From contig JBFGKE010000011.1 of NCBI GenBank assembly GCA_041576815.1, forward strand, positions 1 through 64,000: DNA of 64,000 bases. The letters are read 5' to 3'. Source of the stretch: SG8-38 sp041576815 (GTDB lineage Bacteria > Myxococcota_A > Polyangia > Polyangiales > Houyiibacteriaceae). The position numbers were made by a program, and so were the translations under genes. Below the pieces are notes generated by a model. The model was not told the origin of the DNA, did no database searches, and saw only the letters and a program-made list of their open reading frames with translations. Positions 7,857 through 17,213 of this stretch are shown here, in pieces (within the stretch, counting starts at the first letter, position 1; each line of letters begins with the position of its first letter).

Positions 7857-8341
7857 TTGAGAATTTTGTCGATGTCGCGTTCGATGGTTTCTTCGCGAAC
7901 GCGTCGGGCCAACGCAAGCTCGGTTATCAGAAGCGTGCGGGCCTGTTCCATGAGCTTTTTCTCGCCGTAGCTGAGCTCGCCCTTGTCGGCGCGTACCTTG
8001 GACAGGTCGCGAAGCACCTTGGCGACTTTGATTGGAGAGCCGCTTTTGAGCATTTCCGTGTACTCGCGGTAGCGTCGATTCCAGGGCTGAGAGGTCACCG
8101 CCATCTCGTCCTTTTTGAGCTCATCGAAGACCGTCTTGGCCGCTCGGCGCGACATCACCTGCCTCAGGCCCACGCGATCGACCGCATTCATCGCCACGCG
8201 AATCGTCCCGGATTTGCCGTTCGCCAGCTTGAGAATGTAGAAATCGATCTTATCGGAGCCGATGAGCCGCTCCTCGATTTGCGTGATCTCACCCACCCCG
8301 TGCGCTGGGTGCACCGCTTTGTCGCCTACGCTGAAGCTCAT
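7853..8341 (-). CDS. CarD/CdnL-family transcription regulator
   Basis: RNA-polymerase-binding regulator; family members bind the beta subunit and stabilise open complexes at rRNA and other promoters. The 162-residue product starts SFSVGDKAVHPAHGVGEI, the CarD/Mfd RNAP-interacting domain. The C-terminal helical half includes SQPWNRRYREYTEMLKSG and LSYGEKKLMEQA. The length and lack of a basic HMGA-like tail fit CdnL rather than the longer Myxococcus CarD. GAGGAG precedes the ATG. Its promoter and an unusual leader are described separately. Confidence 0.95.
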   Translation of the reverse strand: MSFSVGDKAVHPAHGVGEITQIEERLIGSDKIDFYILKLANGKSGTIRVAMNAVDRVGLRQVMSRRAAKTVFDELKKDEMAVTSQPWNRRYREYTEMLKSGSPIKVAKVLRDLSKVRADKGELSYGEKKLMEQARTLLITELALARRVREETIERDIDKILN

Positions 8342-8359
8342 GAAATCACTCTCCTCGGT

Positions 8360-8428
8360 TCAAAAACGACGAAAACCCGCGCGGAGGGCGCGGGTGTGAG
8401 GGCTTTCGTCAACGGGCGTGCAACTCAC
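8360..8428 (-). CDS. Possible 22-residue leader frame in carD 5' UTR
   Basis: A GTG-started frame within the predicted carD leader encodes 22 residues (starts MSCTPVDE, ends AGFRRF) and runs through the terminator-like hairpin, stopping 18 bases before the carD start codon. No good ribosome site is visible, so it may be chance. If translated, ribosomes would disrupt the hairpin. Confidence 0.2.
   Translation of the reverse strand: MSCTPVDESPHTRALRAGFRRF
8362..8410 (-). terminator. Terminator-like hairpin in carD leader
   Basis: On the minus strand GACGAAA...TTTCGTC encloses a second perfect stem, ACCCGCGC-CCTCC-GCGCGGGT, and is followed by GTTTTTG. It lies between the predicted carD promoter and start codon, about 30 bases after the likely transcription start. 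It could therefore attenuate carD. It could also stop read-through from recA, which lies upstream on the same strand. Confidence 0.6.
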
Positions 8429-8443
8429 GTCATGCACCCCTTC

Positions 8444-8472
8444 TTTCTAGCAAAAAACCGCCGGAAAGTCAA
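8444..8472 (-). promoter_or_regulatory. carD promoter
   Basis: TTGACT (8467-8472) and TAGAAA (8444-8449) are separated by exactly 17 bases, a good housekeeping-sigma promoter. Transcription would start near 8437, giving a leader of about 95 bases. Nothing else is seen between here and the recA stop. Confidence 0.65.
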
Positions 8473-8565
8473 TGCTTAGTTTTCTTCAAAACCAAGCAAT
8501 TCCAATGATTTATCAATGGTTCCGAAAGCGATTTGAAGGTTGACAAAACCGCCCGTTCAGGCCCT

Positions 8566-9654
<1,089 letters not shown>

Positions 9655-9681
9655 GGCGCGGAAATTCCTTTGGTTTGAGTA

Positions 9682-9720
9682 CCTGAACACCCGTCTAGTC
9701 GGATTGCTCACACGAGTCAA
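9682..9720 (-). promoter_or_regulatory. recA promoter with LexA-box-like operator
   Basis: TTGACT (9715-9720) and TAGACG (9692-9697) are spaced by 17 bases. Overlapping the -10 box is CTAGACGGGTGTTCAGG (9682-9698, minus strand). It matches 15 of 17 positions of the CTRHAMRYBYGTTCAGS box that I recall for Myxococcus LexA. A repressor bound there would block the promoter. The consensus is from memory; no lexA gene lies in the window. Confidence 0.6.
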
Positions 9721-9743
9721 GTCTATGCCATAACATCGGGCGT

Positions 9744-11144
9744 ATGACTGCCATCGTCGACCGCTCGGATCAATACTGCGTGATCGGCGCGGGCCCCGCG
9801 GGCCTCTTGGCCGCACGCTCACTGAAGCACGCCGGCATCCCCTACGACCAGTTCGACAAAAACGACGACGTCGGCGGCATTTGGGACATCCGCAACGACT
9901 GGTCGCCCATGTACGAGAGCGCGCACTTCATCTCGTCGAAGACCGTGTCGAACCTCCCCGGCTTCGACATGCCAGAGGACTACCCCGACTATCCGAATCA
10001 CCGGCAGATCCTCGAATACATCAAGCGCTTCGCGCGCGCCTACGAGCTCTATCCCGAGATCACGTTCGACATGCCGATCGAGCGAGCCGAACCCGAAGGG
10101 GACGGCGAGCGATGGCTCGTGACCCTCGGCAACGGAGAGACGCGGCGGTATCGCGGTCTGTTCCTCTGCAGTGGCAACACGTGGGATCCGAACCTGCCCG
10201 AGTACCCGGGCGAGTTCTCTGGCGAGACGATGCACTCGGTCCGATACAAGAGCGCAAGTCAGTTCACCGGCAAGCGCGTGCTCGTCGTCGGTGGTGGCAA
10301 CTCGGGCTGCGACATCGCCTGCGACGCGGCGCTTCACGCCGACGAAGCCTTCATCAGCCTGCGGCGCGGCTATCACTTCATTCCAAAGTACTTCTTCGGC
10401 ATCCCGAGCGACCTCTTTGCGAGCCGTGTCAGCCTGCCGCGCTTCATCGAGCGCCCGCTCTTCGAGCTGCTGCTGAAGATGGCGGTAGGCGACCTCACGC
10501 ACTACGGCCTGCCAAAGCCCGACCACCCGGTGCTGGCAAGCCACCCAATCATGAATACACAGCTCCTGCACCACCTCGGGCACGGCGACCTCGCCTATCG
10601 CCCGGACATCGAGCGGTTCGCGGGCAAGCGCGTGTTCTTCACGGACGGCACGAGCGAAGAGGTGGATCTCATCGTCTTCGCGACCGGCTACAAGGTCACC
10701 TATCCGTACATGGACAAGAGCCTCTTCCAGTGGGTGAGCAAGTACCCGGACCTCTACCTGAGCTCGCTCCACCGTGAATTCGACAACGTCTGCTGCCTCG
10801 GCCTCCACCAGACCGACGGCGGCGCGTACGACTTCTTCACGATGCAGGCCGACATGATGTGCAACTTCATTCTCGACCAAGCGCAGAACCCCAAGCGCGC
10901 CGACAAGTTCCGCGCTCTCAAGAAGAACGATCGCCCCAATCTTTCCGGCGGCATCCGCTACGTCGATTCGCCGCGCCACGCGACCTACGTGAAGAAGTCC
11001 GTCTTCAAGGCGTACTCGAACAAGCTGATGCGCAGATTCAAGTGGAAGTCGTTCAGTACGATGTTCCCGCCTGGCGCTGCCACCGCGACCCGCACGAGTC
11101 CCAAGCGCGACTCAGCGCTCGCCGAGATCGAGGTCGCGTCCTAG
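9744..11144 (+). CDS. Flavin-containing monooxygenase (FMO-like)
   Basis: FAD- and NADPH-dependent oxygenase that oxidises soft nucleophiles or acts as a Baeyer-Villiger-type enzyme; substrate unknown. The FAD motif GAGPAG is at 15-20. The FMO signature FxGxxxHxxxYK appears as FSGETMHSVRYK at about 158-169. The NADP motif GGGNSG is at 183-188 and FATGYKVTYP at about 312. The 466-residue length is normal for bacterial FMOs. The gene stands alone, divergent from recA, and its 3' end overlaps the convergent cinA by 33 bases. Confidence 0.9.
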   Translation: MTAIVDRSDQYCVIGAGPAGLLAARSLKHAGIPYDQFDKNDDVGGIWDIRNDWSPMYESAHFISSKTVSNLPGFDMPEDYPDYPNHRQILEYIKRFARAYELYPEITFDMPIERAEPEGDGERWLVTLGNGETRRYRGLFLCSGNTWDPNLPEYPGEFSGETMHSVRYKSASQFTGKRVLVVGGGNSGCDIACDAALHADEAFISLRRGYHFIPKYFFGIPSDLFASRVSLPRFIERPLFELLLKMAVGDLTHYGLPKPDHPVLASHPIMNTQLLHHLGHGDLAYRPDIERFAGKRVFFTDGTSEEVDLIVFATGYKVTYPYMDKSLFQWVSKYPDLYLSSLHREFDNVCCLGLHQTDGGAYDFFTMQADMMCNFILDQAQNPKRADKFRALKKNDRPNLSGGIRYVDSPRHATYVKKSVFKAYSNKLMRRFKWKSFSTMFPPGAATATRTSPKRDSALAEIEVAS

Positions 11145-12371
11145 CACCGCGCGCCGCACGAGCTCGAGGGCGATGTACGCCGAGACGACCTGAACGCGCT
11201 CGCGCCCCCACGGAAGCTTTCGGTGCTGCGTGAGCGTGGGCGCGCCTTTGCGGGCCAGACCAAACCAGACGGTCCCCACGGGCTTTTCCTCGGTGCCGCC
11301 ACCCGGTCCCGCGACGCCCGTGATCGAGACCGCGATGTCGGCGCCGGAAACCCGCAGGGCGCCGTCGGCCATTGCTGCCGCGACCTCTTCGCTCACTGCT
11401 CCATGGACGCGCAGCAGTTCCGGGCTCACGCCGAGCACGGCCTCTTTCGCGGAGTTGGCGTAGACGACCGCATCGAGCAGCAGGTAGTCCGAGGCCCCCG
11501 GGACCTGCGTCAACAGCGCAGCGACGCGGCCTCCGGTGCACGACTCCGCCACGGCTAGGGTCTTGCCGTGATCGCGCAGCGCGCGGCCGACGACTTCCGG
11601 GAACGAATCGTCTCGGCCCCCGAAGACGGCGCGGCCCAGAATCTCGCGCACCCGCTCGGCGATCGATTCCGCGCGGCGCTCCGCTTCCTCGGCCGACTCG
11701 GCACGCACGTGCACTTTGACCTCGATCTCCGGGAAGTGCGCGCGGTAGCCGAGCGTCAGCCCGTCGTGCTCCTTTTCGAGGCCCCGAATCGCTTGCGCGA
11801 CGCCCGACTCGGTCATGCCGAACGTCCGCACGTGCACCTGATGGGTTCGACGCTCGGCGAGCCCGGCGATTGCAGGCACGATCGACTCGTTGAAGATGTG
11901 CTTCATCTCGCGGGGCACACCCGGCACGAAGAACAGGTCGGCCTCACCGAGGCGCATCGCGAACCCCGGGGCCGTCCCGACCGGATTGGAGAGGACGGTC
12001 GACCCGACCGGGAAGTCCCCTTGCTTGGCGTTGGACTCGGGCATCACGCGACCAAATGCCTTGAACTTCTGCCGTATACTCTCGACCACGGCTTCGTCGC
12101 GCTGGAGCTGGACGCCCGCTGCAGAGGCAGCCGCGGCCGTGGTGAGGTCGTCGGACGTCGGCCCGAGCCCGCCAGTTGCGACGACGACGCGGTGGCGCTC
12201 GGAAAACCGCTTTATCAGCGTCACGATTCGGTCGATGTCGTCGTCGACGGTCGCATGCTCGACGACATCGAAGCCGAGCTTGGTGAGCTCCTCGCCGAGC
12301 CATGCCGCGTTGGTGTTGACCAACTCGCCGCGCGTGAGCTCCGTGCCGATCGATAAGACAGCCGCGGTCAT
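11112..12371 (-). CDS. cinA: CinA-like nicotinamide-nucleotide amidase
   Basis: Two-domain 419-residue protein. The N-terminal COG1058 domain (about 1-170: LSIGTELTRGELVNTNAAWL, TGGLGPTSDDLT) is MoaB-like and linked to ADP-ribose hydrolysis. The C-terminal PncC domain (about 255-410: TLAVAESCTGGRVAALLT, GVAGPGGGTEEKPVGTVWFG) deamidates NMN in NAD recycling. The serine of ESCTGG is the expected nucleophile. No ribosome site precedes the ATG, consistent with the very short leader predicted from the promoter. Confidence 0.94.
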   Translation of the reverse strand: MTAAVLSIGTELTRGELVNTNAAWLGEELTKLGFDVVEHATVDDDIDRIVTLIKRFSERHRVVVATGGLGPTSDDLTTAAAASAAGVQLQRDEAVVESIRQKFKAFGRVMPESNAKQGDFPVGSTVLSNPVGTAPGFAMRLGEADLFFVPGVPREMKHIFNESIVPAIAGLAERRTHQVHVRTFGMTESGVAQAIRGLEKEHDGLTLGYRAHFPEIEVKVHVRAESAEEAERRAESIAERVREILGRAVFGGRDDSFPEVVGRALRDHGKTLAVAESCTGGRVAALLTQVPGASDYLLLDAVVYANSAKEAVLGVSPELLRVHGAVSEEVAAAMADGALRVSGADIAVSITGVAGPGGGTEEKPVGTVWFGLARKGAPTLTQHRKLPWGRERVQVVSAYIALELVRRAVLGRDLDLGER

Positions 12372-12382
12372 GAAGGTGGAGG

Positions 12383-12410
12383 AGTGTCGCAAACCCCGAA
12401 CGCACGTCAA
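12383..12410 (-). promoter_or_regulatory. Putative cinA promoter giving a near-leaderless transcript
   Basis: TTGACG (12405-12410) and GACACT (12383-12388) are spaced by 16 bases. Transcription would start only about 5 bases before the cinA ATG, and the bases between are pyrimidine-rich with no ribosome site. Confidence 0.4.
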
Positions 12411-12450
12411 CCGCATTGCCCGTCGGGTTGGATGTGGTAGCGCCACTCCA

Positions 12451-13827
12451 ATGAAATCGATGATTCGAGTCATGGCGCTTGCCCTTCTGATCGGCGTCAC
12501 GTCGTGGGGAACCGACGGGCACGCCGTCGCAGAGCGGAGCACTGCCGCGCTATCGAACCTGCAGATCACTCGCGCGACTCTCGACAACGGCCTCCGCGTC
12601 GTCATGAACCAGGACGACACGGTACCCACCGTGGCCGTATCGGTGTACTACGACGTCGGCTCACGCAACGAAGCCCCCGGCCGGTCGGGGTTTGCGCACC
12701 TCTTCGAGCACATGATGTTTCAGGGCTCGGCCAACGTTGACAAGGGAGAGCACTTCAGCCTGATCATCAATCGGGGCGGAAGCGCAAATGGAACCACCAG
12801 CAACGACCGCACCAACTATTTCGAAACGCTGCCCGCGAACGAGCTTGCGCTGGGCCTCTGGCTCGAAGCGGACCGAATGCGCTCGCTCGCAGTCACGCAG
12901 GCAAATTTTGAAAACCAGCGGGCCACGGTCATGGAAGAGCGCCGTCAGCGCATCGACAACCAGCCTTACGTGCCGAGCATGCTCCGCATCAACGAGCTCG
13001 CATACGGCGACTACTTTCCTTACGCCCATTCGACCATCGGCGACATGCAGGACCTAATCGATGCGCCGCTCGAGGCGGTCAAAGAGTTTTTCGACACGTA
13101 CTACGCACCCAACAACGCCGTACTGAGCATCGCGGGCGACTTCGACGCCGGCGAGGCAATGCGTCTGGTAGAAAAGTACTTCGGCGACATCCCATCGCGG
13201 CCGACGGCGACCTTCAGCGAGCCCCCGCCGCCCGTGCAGACGGCCGAGCGCGTCGAAACCATGTACGATCCGAACGCCACCCTCCCCGCCTTTCACATCG
13301 CGTATCACATTCCTCCAAACCGCACGCCGGATCACTACCCGCTCGAGGTGCTCGCGCTCATCCTGGGCGACGGCGAGTCGAGCCGTCTCTACCAGACCCT
13401 CGTCAAGCAGAAAGAGATCTGTCAGGACATCGCGGTTGGCACGGACGACAGGCGCGGACCGGACCTGTTTTCGTTCTGGGCGGTGATGGCGACGGGGCAC
13501 GCGCCCAAGGAAGCGCAGCAGCTCATCTTCGCGGCGCTCGAATCCATCGAAGAAGAGGGCGTGACCGAGCGTGAGCTCGAAAAAGCCAAGAACCGAATTC
13601 GTGCAGCCTTCGTGTTCGGCCTTCAGTCCAACATGGCGCGCTCGCAACGTCTGGCGGAGTACGAGCTCTACTGGGGTGACGCCAATCTCCTCAAGCTCGA
13701 GCTCGATTACTACCTCGCGGTGTCGATCGAAGACCTCCGGCGCGTGGCGGGCACGTACTTCGAGGCCAGCAACCGAACCGTGCTCGACGTGCTTCCGGGC
13801 CCGGTTCCAGCGGAAGAGGGGCAGTGA
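12451..13827 (+). CDS. M16-family zinc metallopeptidase, secreted
   Basis: Insulinase/processing-peptidase-like enzyme of 458 residues. A signal peptide (MKSMIRVMALALLIGV...GHA) is followed by LDNGLRVVMNQDDTVPTVAVSVYYDVGS. The inverted zinc motif HxxEH occurs as HLFEH, with the distal glutamate in ATVMEERRQRID. Length fits a single M16 half-barrel unit. The stop codon overlaps the region of the next gene, a non-catalytic M16 homologue. Together they should form the heterodimer known for other bacterial M16B pairs. They are probably active in the periplasm or at the outer membrane. Confidence 0.93.
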   Translation: MKSMIRVMALALLIGVTSWGTDGHAVAERSTAALSNLQITRATLDNGLRVVMNQDDTVPTVAVSVYYDVGSRNEAPGRSGFAHLFEHMMFQGSANVDKGEHFSLIINRGGSANGTTSNDRTNYFETLPANELALGLWLEADRMRSLAVTQANFENQRATVMEERRQRIDNQPYVPSMLRINELAYGDYFPYAHSTIGDMQDLIDAPLEAVKEFFDTYYAPNNAVLSIAGDFDAGEAMRLVEKYFGDIPSRPTATFSEPPPPVQTAERVETMYDPNATLPAFHIAYHIPPNRTPDHYPLEVLALILGDGESSRLYQTLVKQKEICQDIAVGTDDRRGPDLFSFWAVMATGHAPKEAQQLIFAALESIEEEGVTERELEKAKNRIRAAFVFGLQSNMARSQRLAEYELYWGDANLLKLELDYYLAVSIEDLRRVAGTYFEASNRTVLDVLPGPVPAEEGQ

Positions 13828-13829
13828 CG

Positions 13830-15371
13830 ATGCGGTTTCGGGATTTCTTCATGGTCGTGGGCCTGGGAGCGTCGGTGCTTCTTTCGGGCTGCGCGAGCTC
13901 GAAGGGCGCGGAAACGCCCCCTGAAACGACGGCCGGCGCGCAGCCTGGCGCGCAGCCCGGGCGCGTATCGCCGCCCCCGCCGTTTCCGGCAAAAGACATG
14001 GCGCTGCCGCCGGTCGAGGTGGATCGCCTGCAGAACGGGCTCGAGGTCAACACGATCGTGACCGACCAGCTGCCGGTCGTATACGTCAGCCTGGTGATTC
14101 GAAGTGGCGCGGAATCGGATCCGCCTCGGCTTCCTGGGCTTTCGGGCCTCGTTGCGCAAATGCTGAAAGAGGGCACGGCGAAGCGGTCGAGCGCGGAGAT
14201 CGCCGAAGAGATCGAGTTCCTCGGCGCGGATTTGTGGGCATCTTCGGACGAAGAAAACACGTACGTGGGCGTTCGCGCGTTGGCGGAGCACTTCGAGCTC
14301 GTGATGGCGATCCTGGCCGAGGTCGCCAGCCAACCGGCGTTCAGCCAAAAAGAGCTCGAGAAGCTCAAGCGCCGCGAGCTCGATCGGCTTGCGCTTTCCG
14401 AGCGCGAGCCTCGGTACATCGCGCGGCGCACGTTCTATCGCGCGCTCTACGGCAAACATCCGTACGGCACGGTCGACGCCACCCCGCAGTCGGTGAAGCG
14501 CGTCCGCCGCGCTGACCTCGCACGATGGCACCGTCAGCACTTCGTCGCGAACAACGCCTTTCTGGTCGTCGCTGGGGACGTCACGCCCGAGCGCGTGACC
14601 GAAACCGCAAAAAACACCTTTGGCAAATGGCGGCCGGGCAAACGGGCGGCTCCGAAGTACGCCGAGCCGCCACGACCGAGTGACCGCAACATCTTGGTCG
14701 TCGATCGACCCGGCTCGGTGCAGTCGGTGATCTACGTCGGCAACCTCGCGATCGCCCGCCGTGACCGCGAGTGGATTCCTCTCGTCGTCTCCAATCAAGT
14801 GCTGGGCGGCTCTGCAGCCTCCCGGCTATTCATGGACCTCCGCGAAAGACGAAGCCTGACTTACGGCGCCTACAGCGCCATCGCCGAGCGCGTAGACATC
14901 GGCCCGTTCGTGGCCTACGCGTCGGTCCGCACCGAAGTCACCACGGAAGCGGTGGGCGCGTTCTTCGAGCACCTCGAGCGAATGCATCAAGAGCCAGCGC
15001 AGCCCGAAGAGCTTCAAAACGCCAAGCGCTATCTGAGTGATTCTTTCCCGCTGAAAGTCGACACCCCAGGCAAGCTTGCAGAGCTGGTCACGGAGCTTCG
15101 GATCTTTGGTTTGTCCGACGACTACTGGGACCGGTACCGAAACTGGATTCGCGATACGAGCGCCTCGGAGGCGCAGTACGTCGCACGCAGCTACATCCGG
15201 CCGAAGGAGTCGCTGGTCGTCATCGTCGGACAGGCCGCCGATTTTGCGGAGTCGCTCAGGCGCTTCGGCCCGGTGACTGTCGTATCACCCGACGGTGAAG
15301 TGAAAGCGAAGTTCGCAGACCAGCGGACAAAGGCGGCCTCTTCTGGTGCGCCGCGCGGGCCCATCGACTAG
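13830..15371 (+). CDS. M16-family lipoprotein, non-catalytic partner
   Basis: 513-residue M16 homologue. The N-terminus (MRFRDFFMVVGLGASVLLSGC) ends in a clear LSGC lipobox and is followed by a Pro/Ala-rich linker. The equivalent of the zinc site reads GLVAQMLKEGT, so HxxEH is missing. The rest keeps the fold (YGTVDATPQSVKRV, LRERRSLTYGAYSAIAERVDIG). This is the pattern of the substrate-binding subunit in two-gene M16 systems. The ATG with GAGGGG at 8 bases is preferred to a GTG 6 bases upstream. It is followed by glmS after 9 bases. Confidence 0.9.
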   Translation: MRFRDFFMVVGLGASVLLSGCASSKGAETPPETTAGAQPGAQPGRVSPPPPFPAKDMALPPVEVDRLQNGLEVNTIVTDQLPVVYVSLVIRSGAESDPPRLPGLSGLVAQMLKEGTAKRSSAEIAEEIEFLGADLWASSDEENTYVGVRALAEHFELVMAILAEVASQPAFSQKELEKLKRRELDRLALSEREPRYIARRTFYRALYGKHPYGTVDATPQSVKRVRRADLARWHRQHFVANNAFLVVAGDVTPERVTETAKNTFGKWRPGKRAAPKYAEPPRPSDRNILVVDRPGSVQSVIYVGNLAIARRDREWIPLVVSNQVLGGSAASRLFMDLRERRSLTYGAYSAIAERVDIGPFVAYASVRTEVTTEAVGAFFEHLERMHQEPAQPEELQNAKRYLSDSFPLKVDTPGKLAELVTELRIFGLSDDYWDRYRNWIRDTSASEAQYVARSYIRPKESLVVIVGQAADFAESLRRFGPVTVVSPDGEVKAKFADQRTKAASSGAPRGPID

Positions 15372-15380
15372 AGTCACGAC

Positions 15381-17213
15381 ATGTGCGGAATCGTCGGCCA
15401 CGTCGGTGATGAAGAGGCGACGCAGATCCTGCTAGACGGGCTGCGGCGTCTCGAATATCGAGGCTACGACTCGGCGGGGCTCGCGGTCCACACCGCAGGG
15501 CGCATCGAGATCGTGCGCGCGGTCGGCAAGCTCAGAAACCTCGAAAAGGCGCTGATCGAGAAGCCGCTCCCGGGGAGGGTCGGCATCGGGCATACGCGGT
15601 GGGCCACCCACGGCCGCCCCTCCGAGGTCAACGCGCATCCGCACGTCGCCGGCCCCGTCGCGGTCGTCCACAACGGCATCATCGAGAATCACCTCGAGCT
15701 TCGCAGCGAGCTCGAAGCCGGCGGCTACGCCATCACGAGCGACACCGACACCGAGATCGTCGCCCATTTGATCCACCGCGAAACGAAGGCCGGCCACGAC
15801 CTCGAAACGTCCGTGCGCCGCGGGCTGGAGCACGTCGAGGGCGCTCACGCGATCGCCGTCCTTTCGGAGCAAGAGCCCGAGCGCATCATCGTCGCCAAGA
15901 GCGCCTCGCCTTTGGTGATCGGCGTGTCGAGGGGCGCGACGTACTGTGCAAGCGACATTCCCGCACTGCTTCCGTACACCAACGAGATGGTCTTTCTCGA
16001 AGACGGAGAAATTGCCGTGCTCGAGGCGCACGGCTTCCAGCTCTCCAAGCTGGACGGCACGCCCGTCAGCCGGCGCCCGCGAAAGATCTCCTGGTCTCCC
16101 GTCATGGCCGAAAAAGCCGGCTACAAGCACTTCATGCTCAAAGAGATCTTCGAGCAGCCGCGCGCGCTCGAAGACACCCTGCGTGGCCGGCTCGATCGGG
16201 AGCTCGCCGACATCGCCACGCCAGAGGTGGGGCTGAGCGACGACGACGCCAAGCGCATCGAGCGCGTGATCCTCCTCGCGTGCGGCACGAGCCACCATGC
16301 AACCATCGCAGGACGCTACTGGCTCGAGGAGCTGGCCAAGGTTCCTGCCATCACCGAGCTGGCGAGCGAGTTTCGAGGCCGCGATGCAGTCGTCGGTGAG
16401 GGCGATCTCGTCATCGCCGTGAGTCAATCGGGCGAGACGATCGATACGCTGATGGCCGCAAAAGAAGCCAAGGAGCGCGGCGCCAAAGTGCTCGCCATCG
16501 CCAACGTCAATGGCAGCGCCATTCCACGCATGGCCGATGCCAGCTTCTACACCCATGCCGGCCCCGAGATCGGGGTCGCCTCGACCAAGTGCTTCATGGC
16601 ACAGCTGGCCAACCTGTTGATGTTCACGATCTGGCTTGGGCGGCGGCGGGGCGCCATCGACCAAGCCCAGGCCTCCGAGCTCGTCGAGGGCCTCGCGCGC
16701 GTCCCGCAGTTGATCGCCGAGCGCCTCCGCCTCACCCATCTCGAAATCACCGACATCGTGCGCGACTTTTCCGAGGCCCGCGACGTGCTCTTCCTCGGCC
16801 GTGGCCTGAGCTTCCCGATGGCCCTCGAAGGTGCGCTGAAGCTCAAGGAGATCTCGTACGTCCACGCGGAGGGCTACGCAGCCGGCGAAATGAAACACGG
16901 CCCGATCGCCCTGCTCGACGCCAACGTGCCCGCCGTCGTGTTGATGCCGCAGGATCGCCACTACGATCGCGTCTTGAGCAACATGCAGGAGGCGCGCGCG
17001 CGCGAAGCAAAAATCATCGGAATCACGGCCACAGGGGACACCAAGGCCCAGGCCCTCTGCGATCGCTTCGTCGAGGTCACCCCGACGCACGAGGCGCTCA
17101 GCCCGTTCGTCACGGTCGTGCCCCTGCAGCTCTATGCGTACTGCGTCGCGGACCACAAGGGCACCGACGTCGACCAACCGCGCAACCTGGCGAAGACCGT
17201 CACGGTCGAGTGA
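15381..17213 (+). CDS. glmS: Glutamine-fructose-6-phosphate aminotransferase
   Basis: Makes glucosamine 6-phosphate, the first committed step to UDP-GlcNAc for peptidoglycan and LPS. The 610-residue product has the N-terminal nucleophile Cys2 (MCGIVGHVG) of the glutaminase domain, GIGHTRWATHG, and two SIS sugar-isomerase domains (LLACGTSHHA, SQSGETIDTLMA, AEGYAAGEMKHGPIAL). The C-terminus DQPRNLAKTVTVE is canonical. No ribozyme-like leader exists: only 9 bases separate it from the M16 gene, so it depends on upstream transcription. Confidence 0.98.
   Translation: MCGIVGHVGDEEATQILLDGLRRLEYRGYDSAGLAVHTAGRIEIVRAVGKLRNLEKALIEKPLPGRVGIGHTRWATHGRPSEVNAHPHVAGPVAVVHNGIIENHLELRSELEAGGYAITSDTDTEIVAHLIHRETKAGHDLETSVRRGLEHVEGAHAIAVLSEQEPERIIVAKSASPLVIGVSRGATYCASDIPALLPYTNEMVFLEDGEIAVLEAHGFQLSKLDGTPVSRRPRKISWSPVMAEKAGYKHFMLKEIFEQPRALEDTLRGRLDRELADIATPEVGLSDDDAKRIERVILLACGTSHHATIAGRYWLEELAKVPAITELASEFRGRDAVVGEGDLVIAVSQSGETIDTLMAAKEAKERGAKVLAIANVNGSAIPRMADASFYTHAGPEIGVASTKCFMAQLANLLMFTIWLGRRRGAIDQAQASELVEGLARVPQLIAERLRLTHLEITDIVRDFSEARDVLFLGRGLSFPMALEGALKLKEISYVHAEGYAAGEMKHGPIALLDANVPAVVLMPQDRHYDRVLSNMQEARAREAKIIGITATGDTKAQALCDRFVEVTPTHEALSPFVTVVPLQLYAYCVADHKGTDVDQPRNLAKTVTVE

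Noticed and set aside
13830..15371. Second M16 gene as an active protease
   Set aside because: The HxxEH zinc motif is missing at the expected place (GLVAQMLKEGT), so it is called a non-catalytic partner.
15372..15380. glmS ribozyme
   Set aside because: Only 9 bases separate glmS from the upstream gene, and the upstream DNA is M16 coding sequence.
15432..17177. 581-codon antisense frame opposite glmS
   Set aside because: glmS is unmistakable on the plus strand; the antisense product has no domain.
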